From: Limnomonas spitsbergensis
Lineage: Eukaryota; Chlorophyta; Chlorophyceae; Chlamydomonadales
Assembly: GCA_037349105.1 (NCBI GenBank)
Contig: JAYJMM010000112.1
Coordinates: 1,054,001 to 1,118,000, forward strand
Length of the DNA: 64,000 nucleotides
Reading direction: 5' to 3'
A program made the position numbers and the translations under genes. Positions 56,999 to 64,000 of the stretch are shown in pieces (the stretch's first letter is position 1; every line of letters begins with the position of its first letter). The notes under the pieces were generated by a model. The model was not told where the DNA came from, ran no database searches, and worked only from the letters and a program-made list of their open reading frames with translations.

Positions 56999-59815
56999 TT
57001 GTTTGATGTGTCTTTTCATGCTCCCCTTCATTGCACCTCCTTAAAGTCAAGGTTTGAGCCACACTTAGATGGACACCTCATTGATACACCTCTTCAGGTG
57101 AAACAAATCCAACAAGCGATCACAGTTGCGGGTGTGTTCCGGTCATGTTCGGATGCTAGTAGCAGGGCTCGGGTTAAAGACCTGCTGAGTCTGCTAGCGG
57201 AGAAGCATGAGTTATTCGCCCAGGCCATCCGGGTCTCAGGTTTCGGCAGAGGCTCACATAAGACATGCGATGTCTGGGGGTACCTCAAGCTGCTCCGCAA
57301 TGCAGCTGGGCACGGACGGCAGTGGATTCTTACGTTTCATGACCTGATCGAGGCAAAGAGGGAGGCTCCACATCCGAAGCTGCAGGCCTTCATCCACTTG
57401 TGCAAGGACAGGGTCGAGCAGTCGGTGATTGTGTTGAGAGAGGAACTCGTCATGTGAGCTTGCTTGTGCTACCTGTCTAGAGCTTTCATTGGGCGGGGAG
57501 AGGGGACATGATGGATAGTTTGAAGGGTTGGCCACCTCCACTAGCATAGGGCTTAGCACCTGACATATTGGGGTTGGAGAGCATGCATACGGTGCTATCC
57601 TCAACATCTTAACTGGCACGTGGTGCATGATCGGGGCCGGCCCGTTGTCAGGACTATGTTTGTCTGTTTGCCTCATGATGCCATTGTTTTAAGCCTCGTG
57701 CCGTCAGTTTCACCTGCTCCGGCTGGGTCCATCCATCAGGTTCCTTGCTGTGGAAGTCCTGGGCTTCAGCGCCTTCTGTGCCCTTGTCAAGGCTTGCCGG
57801 CCGACATCCAACATGAACGACGCCCTGCGCGTCTTCTCCGGGGAGTAAGTACTGGAGGGGCGAACTTACTGGCCACGAGTCATGCCTCCGCTTCTCAGCT
57901 CAATGGCCTCACTCCTATTCAGTTATGGCGTGTTCACATCGTTATCTGATTCGCATCTATCTGATACTGATCTGAACATTTATGCATGGTCAATTATTTA
58001 ATAAAACTGCAACGTTTCCCCTCGTCTCGACCCCAGACATGGACAGCTTCACTTGAGGCTTCATCTGAAAGTGGCATGCGAGAGGCACGTGGTGCAATAT
58101 CCCTTTACAGCCCCAGCAGCCGCAACACCCCCAGCAGCCGCAACACCCACAGCAACCACAACAGCCCCAGCAGCCGAAGCAGTTGAAGCACCCGAGCGGC
58201 TGCGACACCCCGGCGGCCGCAACAGTCCCAGCAGACGCTGCACCCCAGCGGCCGCAACAGCCGCAGCACCCGAGCAGCCGCAACATTCCGGCGAACGCAG
58301 CAGCCCCAACAGCCGCAGCACCCAAGCGGCTGCAACACCCGCGCGGCCGCAACACCCGCAGCAGTTGCAGCTCCCTAGCAGCCGCAGCAGCCCCAGCAGC
58401 CTTGCAGCAACCCGAGCGGCTGCAACATCCAGAACTGCCACAACACCCCGAGCGGCTGCAACATTCCCAACAGTCGCAGCATTCCCAACGGCTGCAACAA
58501 CCCTAGCAGCCGCCGCGCCCCCAGCAGCAGTAGCCCCCCTAACAGCCCCAACAGCCGCAGCACCTGAGCAGCCGCAACATCCCGGCGACCGCAGCAGCCC
58601 AAACAGCCGCAGCACCCAAGCGGCTGCAACACCCGCGCAGCCGCAACACCCGCAGCAGTTGCAGCACCCTAGCAGCCGCAACAGCCCCAACAGCCCTGCA
58701 GCACCCCGAGCGGCTGCAACATTCCCAACAGTCGCAGCATCCCCAACGGCTGCAACAAGCCTAGCAGCTGCCGCGCCCCCAGCAGCAGCAGCCCCCCTAA
58801 CAGCCCCAATAGCCGCAGCACCCAAGCAGCCACAGCACCCCGGCGACCGCAGCAGCCCCAACAGTTGCAACACCCGAGCGGCAGCACCCCGAGCAGCCGC
58901 CGCGCCCCAAGCAGCTGCAGCCCCCCTAATAGCCGCAACACCCGCAACACCTCCTGCCATTGCCCTTGAGGTGACGGCGGGTGAGGCGGAGGGGGGAGAG
59001 GTACCTTCGCCGTTGTCGCTCAAAAAGAGCCAGACTCCGTCGTTTGCTGCTCGTTCTTGCACCGCTATCACTGGTGCTTTGCGGGCTGACTTCCTGTCAT
59101 CTCATGTGGTTCACCTCGCACCCTGGCAGCGCGTGATGCCTGAGAATCTCGGCGCCCTGCAGGCGGCTCTCTGTGAGTCCAGCAAGGGCTGTGGGTACCC
59201 AGACCAGATGCAGAGGCATCTAGCAGTGCTGTCCAACTGCTTTGAGTCTGACACGCCAGTGGACGGCCAGCTGGTACTGCAGACTGGGTGGCTGCTCAGC
59301 ATTTGTGGCGAGTGGGAGCAGCTGGACGGCCTTCTCAGGGCCCTGTCGAAGCCAAGTTGTAACGAGTGGGGTGTTGCCGTGCAAGCCCAGCTAACGGCCA
59401 TGAGGCTGGCCTTGATGATTCGGAAGGGGCGACTGAGGGCACGGTGCCTACACAGGGTGCGCGTAAACATAAAGAATGAGGTGAGGTGGCTCGGTTCCTC
59501 CACTTTTTTATGATTAAATTAGTCCTAGCCCAACAGTGAGGAACAAATTGTGAAGTCGCGACCCAATCATGATGGGGAGGTATGCGGGGTTGCCCAGGCC
59601 TGACCTCTCCATGCTCAGCAGGCAACCCCCCAAAGCTCAGTAAATACATTGTGTGTGTTCCTTCTAGCTGCCTTGTCCCTCCATCACATGAGCACGTGCT
59701 ACAGCGTGCAAGGCTGTCCATCATCATGCGCTCCCGGCTGCTCAGCTTACGATACAGAACAGAGTCAAAGAGATTGTTTGGGTATGAGTCAGAGGAGTTC
59801 ACCACCTTCATATGA
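56999..59815 (+). CDS. Unrecognised gene, left palindrome copy (4 exons)
   Basis: Exons with closing phases are (56999 or later)-57453, 57740-57844, 58037-59480 and 59705-59815, up to about 704 residues. There is no ATG near the 5' limit; the frame opens at TTG, so the true start lies upstream or is spliced. The N-terminal part (about residues 20-190) looks helical and folded (VKDLLSLLAEKHELFAQAIR; FLAVEVLGFSAFCALVKACR). It is followed by about 290 residues of Ala/Pro/Gln/Ser repeats, then a second folded part (WQRVMPENLGALQAALCESS; LQTGWLLSICGEWEQLDGLL). The last exon ends TESKRLFGYESEEFTTFI and stops inside the 78 bp palindrome spacer. I recognise no family. An intron donor AT|GTGAGC at 57453 explains an apparent stop at 57457. 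Confidence 0.55.
58105..58950 (+). repeat. Ala/Pro/Gln-coding minisatellite (mirrored at 60683-61528)
   Basis: Words of the type AGCAGCCGCAACACCC recur at about 15 bp spacing. They are organised in blocks of roughly 300 bp (AACAGCCGCAGCACCCAAGC at about 58308 and 58604). It lies inside the coding exon and creates long false frames on the opposite strand. Confidence 0.9.
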
Positions 59816-59855
59816 ATTAGCTGGTTTGCCAGCCCTTTGTGTGGCTGATGGCAAG
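59778..59855. other. 78 bp non-palindromic spacer at the palindrome centre
   Basis: Between AGATTGT (left arm end) and ACAATCT (right arm start). It codes the last residues of the left gene copy on the plus strand and an unrelated tail for the right copy on the minus strand. Confidence 0.95.
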
Positions 59856-62672
59856 ACAATCTCTTTGACTCTGTTCTGTATCGTATGCTGAGCAGCCGGG
59901 AGCGCATGATGATGGACAGCCTTGCACGCTGTAGCACGTGCTCATGTGATGGAGGGACAAGGCAGCTAGAAGGAACACACACAATGTATTTACTGACCTT
60001 TGGGGGGTTGCCTGCTGAGCATGGAGAGGTCAGGCCTGGGCAACCCCGCATACCTCCCCATCATGATTGGGTCGCGACTTCACAATTTGTTCCTCACTGT
60101 TGGGCTAGGACTAATTTAATCATAAAAAAGTGGAGGAACCGAGCCACCTCACCTCATTCTTTATGTTTACGCGCACCCTGTGTAGGCACCGTGCCCTCAG
60201 TCGCCCCTTCCGAATCATCAAGGCCAGCCTCATGGCCGTTAGCTGGGCTTGCACGGCAACACCCCACTCGTTACAACTTGGCTTCGACAGGGCCCTGAGA
60301 AGGCCGTCCAGCTGCTCCCACTCGCCACAAATGCTGAGCAGCCACCCAGTCTGCAGTACCAGCTGGCCGTCCACTGGCGTGTCAGACTCAAAGCAGTTGG
60401 ACAGCACTGCTAGATGCCTCTGCATCTGGTCTGGGTACCCACAGCCCTTGCTGGACTCACAGAGAGCCGCCTGCAGGGCGCCGAGATTCTCAGGCATCAC
60501 GCGCTGCCAGGGTGCGAGGTGAACCACATGAGATGACAGGAAGTCAGCCCGCAAAGCACCAGTGATAGCGGTGCAAGAACGAGCAGCAAACGACGGAGTC
60601 TGGCTCTTTTTGAGCGACAACGGCGAAGGTACCTCTCCCCCCTCCGCCTCACCCGCCGTCACCTCAAGGGCAATGGCAGGAGGTGTTGCGGGTGTTGCGG
60701 CTATTAGGGGGGCTGCAGCTGCTTGGGGCGCGGCGGCTGCTCGGGGTGCTGCCGCTCGGGTGTTGCAGCTGTTGGGGTTGCTGCGGTCGCCGGGGTGTTG
60801 TGGCTGCTTGGGTGCTGCGGCTATTGGGGCTGTTAGGGGGGCTGCTGCTGCTGGGGGCGCGGCAGCTGCTAGGCTTGTTGCAGCCGTTGGGGATGCTGCG
60901 ACTGTTGGGAATGTTGCAGCCGCTCGGGGTGCTGCAGGGCTGTTGGGGCTGTTGCGGCTGCTAGGGTGCTGCAACTGCTGCGGGTGTTGCGGCTGCGCGG
61001 GTGTTGCAGCCGCTTGGGTGCTGCGGCTGTTTGGGCTGCTGCGGTCGCCGGGATGTTGCGGCTGCTCAGGTGCTGCGGCTGTTGGGGCTGTTAGGGGGGC
61101 TACTGCTGCTGGGGGCGCGGCGGCTGCTAGGGTTGTTGCAGCCGTTGGGAATGCTGCGACTGTTGGAAATGTTGCAGCCGCTCGGGGTGTTGTGGCAGTT
61201 CTGGATGTTGCAGCCGCTCGGGTTGCTGCAAGGCTGCTGGGGCTGCTGCGGCTGCTAGGGAGCTGCAACTGCTGCGGGTGTTGCGGCCGCGCGGGTGTTG
61301 CAGCCGCTTGGGTGCTGCGGCTGTTGGGGTTGCTGCGTTCGCCGGAATGTTGCGGCTGCTCGGGTACTGCGGCTGTTGCGGCCGCTGGGGTGCAGCGTCT
61401 GCTGGGACTGTTGCGGCCGCCAAGGTGTCGCAGCCGCTCGGGTGCTTCAACTGCTTCGGCTGCTGGGGCTGTTGTGGTTGCTGTGGGTGTTGCGGCTGCT
61501 GGGGGTGTTGCGGCTGCTGGGGCTGTAAAGGGATATTGCACCACGTGCCTCTCGCATGCCACTTTCAGATGAAGCCTCAAGTGAAGCTGTCCATGTCTGG
61601 GGTCGAGACGAGGGGAAACGTTGCAGTTTTATTAAATAATTGACCATGCATAAATGTTCAGATCAGTATCAGATAGATGCGAATCAGATAACGATGTGAA
61701 CACGCCATAACTGAATAGGAGTGAGGCCATTGAGCTGAGAAGCGGAGGCATGACTCGTGGCCAGTAAGTTCGCCCCTCCAGTACTTACTCCCCGGAGAAG
61801 ACGCGCAAGGCGTCGTTCATGTTGGATGTCGGCCGGCAAGCCTTGACAAGGGCACAGAAGGCGCTGAAGCCCAGGACTTCCACAGCAAGGAACCTGATGG
61901 ATGGACCCAGCCGGAGCAGGTGAAACTGACGGCACGAGGCCTAAAACAATGGCATCATCAGGCAAACAGACAAACATAGTCCTGACAACGGGCCGGCCCC
62001 GATCATGCACCACGTGCCAGTTAAGATGTTGAGGATAGCACCGTATGCATGCTCTCCAACCCCAATATGTCAGGTGCCAAGCCCTATGCTAGTGGAGGTG
62101 GCCAACCCTTCAAACTATCCATCATGTCCCCTCTCCCCGCCCAATGAAAGGGTTTAGGGTTTAGCTCTAGACAGGTAGCACAAGCAAGCTCTAGACAGGT
62201 AGCACAAGCAAGCTCACATGACGAGTTCCTCTCTCAACACAATCACCGACTGCTCGACCCTGTCCTTGCACAAGTGGATGAAGGCCTGCAGCTTCGGATG
62301 TGGAGCCTCCCTCTTTGCCTCGATCAGGTCATGAAACGTAAGAATCCACTGCCGTCCGTGCCCAGCTGCATTGCGGAGCAGCTTGAGGTACCCCCAGACA
62401 TCGCATGTCTTATGTGAGCCTCTGCCGAAACCTGAGACCCGGATGGCCTGGGCGAATAACTCATGCTTCTCCGCTAGCAGACTCAGCAGGTCTTTAACCC
62501 GAGCCCTGCTACTAGCATCCGAACATGACCGGAACACACCCGCAACTGTGATCGCTTGTTGGATTTGTTTCACCTGAAGAGGTGTATCAATGAGGTGTCC
62601 ATCTAAGTGTGGCTCAAACCTTGACTTTAAGGAGGTGCAATGAAGGGGAGCATGAAAAGACACATCAAACAA
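59856..62672 (-). CDS. Unrecognised gene, right palindrome copy, native 3' end lost
   Basis: Mirror exons are 62672-62218, 61893-61789 and 61596-60153, with a last exon starting at 59928. Splice sites are conserved. After TESKRL the frame does not reach the left copy's stop. It reads SCHQPHKGLANQLIHMKVV across the spacer and on, antisense, into the left arm to about 59335. The product would carry a chimeric tail. The N-terminal limit is as uncertain as in the left copy. A few amino-acid changes distinguish the copies (for example Pro to Leu and Ala to Val in the repeat region). Confidence 0.5.
62151..62188 (+). repeat. 38 bp right-arm insertion: telomere-type repeats plus 24 bp duplication
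   Basis: GGTTTAGGGTTTAG (two plant-type telomere units) is followed by a tandem duplication of the adjacent 24 bp starting CTCTAGACAGGTAGC. The left arm lacks all 38 bp at the matching place. Confidence 0.95.
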
Positions 62673-64000
62673 TGTGTCATGCTAGTCATGCATGTGTAGG
62701 GATAGGCAACCTTATATCAGTTTTCACATTATATACCTATACAGTAATATTATACACTATTATTTCAAAATTTGTGATTCCTTATATGAGGAGCCGAGAA
62801 TACTTATATATGGTACCGCCGCCGTACCTCAACACCTACGCACGCGCATTAGCGTCCTCTCGAGTTCTTCTTTTCTAGGCTAGATACAAAAGCCTATGAA
62901 GGGCGATATTGACATTGATGGGCTCCAGCAAACGGTATACGGTTCTCATTTTCAGACACCCGGCGAGGTTTTCAGATTTTGCTTGACCTTGCATGCTAAT
63001 CCCATGCGGCGCATGAGGGTGCATTGAGCATCGCCGGTGATGGACTGTACCAAGAAAGCACGTTTAAATTATTTTCTTACATTTTCAGGGCATAGCTTTG
63101 TGAAGTTTAAATGGTGTCTCGTGCGCTGGATTGCACATCTCAACACAGCCCTAGCCAACTAGGCTCATGGGGCACATGGTGATGCACGAAACTGAGGAAC
63201 GCGTGATTTAGATATTTTCGACAATTGGCTGGCCGTAGATGAGAGAAATTTCAATTTGCGTCTTGTGATGTGGATTCTTCTTGTTGACAGCTATCCACAG
63301 ACATCTTCAAATCTGACTTAAGCCTACCCCATGTAAGATATATAATACTATATAGCTTACGGTATATACCGGTAAGCGTATATAATATTAAATTATGTCA
63401 CGATCAATATTATCTGCCGATCCCCATGCACATGTGACTCAAGGCTGCTACGAGGTTGGCATGCGAGTACCCTCATAACAAAACAATCCGGCCCCACCAT
63501 GCGACTTGGTGTGTCTCCACCGTGGAGCTCCAGCGCAAAGTGTTCATACGTGCGCCGTTCCCAGCCTGCGCATGTCACACGCATGGCGTACGTCTCTCTG
63601 AACATGTTCCTCTCACATGCAGCGGGTGCTGACGCACTGCTGGGTGTGGCGTGTACCATATACAAGACTGCCATGCAGGCATGTCACCCGTACTAGAGGC
63701 AGTTAAACCTGTCCTCAGAGAGTTGTGTCTGGCGCATAGTACTAGGGCCAATCCTCGAGTCCAGATCAACAATTATCTTGTGACCATTCATTGCCTCACG
63801 CATGCAAGCAAGCGGAACTTAAATCTTACAAAAGCCATCAGGGGCTACACTTTCATGCAGCCATGCAGCCACATGAGCACAGGTCGACTAAGTTCCTTAT
63901 CATGACAAGCTTGTGGTCTCCATCATTGACATGGCTGGCTGTTTCCTGACTACAAACAATAATGTACGTAAGTATAATATAGGATGCAGAGCACATCTGT

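Larger units (their letters stand above)
55671..59777 (+). repeat. Left arm of a >4.1 kb near-perfect palindrome
   Basis: Each base from 57460 or so to 59777 matches the reverse complement at 119633 minus its coordinate. From 55671 to about 57460 the sum is 119671, shifted by one 38 bp indel. The arm's outer limit is set only by the window end, so the true arm is longer. Only scattered substitutions separate the arms. Confidence 0.97.
59856..64000 (-). repeat. Right arm of the palindrome, running off the window
   Basis: Reverse complement of the left arm, with one 38 bp insertion at 62151-62188 and a few substitutions (for example 59747 against 59886). It continues to the last base of the window. 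Confidence 0.97.

Noticed and set aside
58061..59071. 336-residue minus-strand frame of Gly/Ala/Leu/Cys
   Set aside because: Opposite strand of the Ala/Pro/Gln-coding repeat. The plus-strand exon joins in phase to flanking exons. The same applies to its mirror at 60562-61572.
59335..60051. 238-residue frame spanning the palindrome centre
   Set aside because: Not an independent gene. It is the last exon of the right gene copy reading through the spacer into antisense of the left copy.

Overview
This is nuclear DNA of a chlorophyte green alga, probably a core chlorophyte; the species cannot be named from the window. The evidence is GT-AG-split genes with long, repeat-filled introns, Ala/Gln/Ser-rich insertions inside conserved proteins, TGTAA polyadenylation-type signals behind several stop codons, an OPR-RAP organelle RNA-binding protein, a Whirly protein, a plastid-type Nudix hydrolase, and a short TTTAGGG-type insert. 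I saw no rRNA, tRNA, CRISPR or bacterial feature.

Layout 1-44 kb (single-copy genes). A neurochondrin homologue (+, 305-5886) converges with a 4-exon Nudix Ap4A/RNA-pyrophosphohydrolase-like gene (-, 9344-6284). That gene shares a short bidirectional promoter gap with an AMBRA1-like WD40 autophagy/ubiquitin-ligase adaptor (+, 9540-14763). Next is a very large TPR plus double-methyltransferase gene of the PRMT9 type (+, 16095-31798). One of its introns holds a complete antisense Whirly gene (-, 27432-26407). PRMT9 converges with a two-repeat MYB gene (-, 35221-32559). MYB is divergent from an OPR-RAP gene (+, 36119-44330). I rebuilt exon structures by matching splice phases to the recognised families; almost every junction closes in frame.

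Layout 44-55.7 kb (accessory zone). A 2 kb fold-back element with about 397 bp inverted arms encloses broken, intron-containing fragments of MCM2. Then come a stray copy of one OPR exon, two OTU-type cysteine-protease units (one inactivated, one intact), a poorly understood stretch, and a degenerate protein-kinase-like gene.

Layout 55.7-64 kb (palindrome). Two arms of more than 4.1 kb, nearly identical, face each other across a 78 bp spacer and run off the window. Each carries the same unrecognised gene with a long Ala/Pro/Gln-rich domain. The left copy ends with its own stop inside the spacer; the right copy has lost that end. The right arm also carries a 38 bp insert with two telomere-type repeats.

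Two genome-scale themes recur. First, minisatellites have grown across splice junctions, making arrays of duplicate donor or acceptor sites in at least three genes. Second, a roughly 200 bp dispersed repeat with MITE- or SINE-like features is scattered through introns and intergenic DNA in both orientations.
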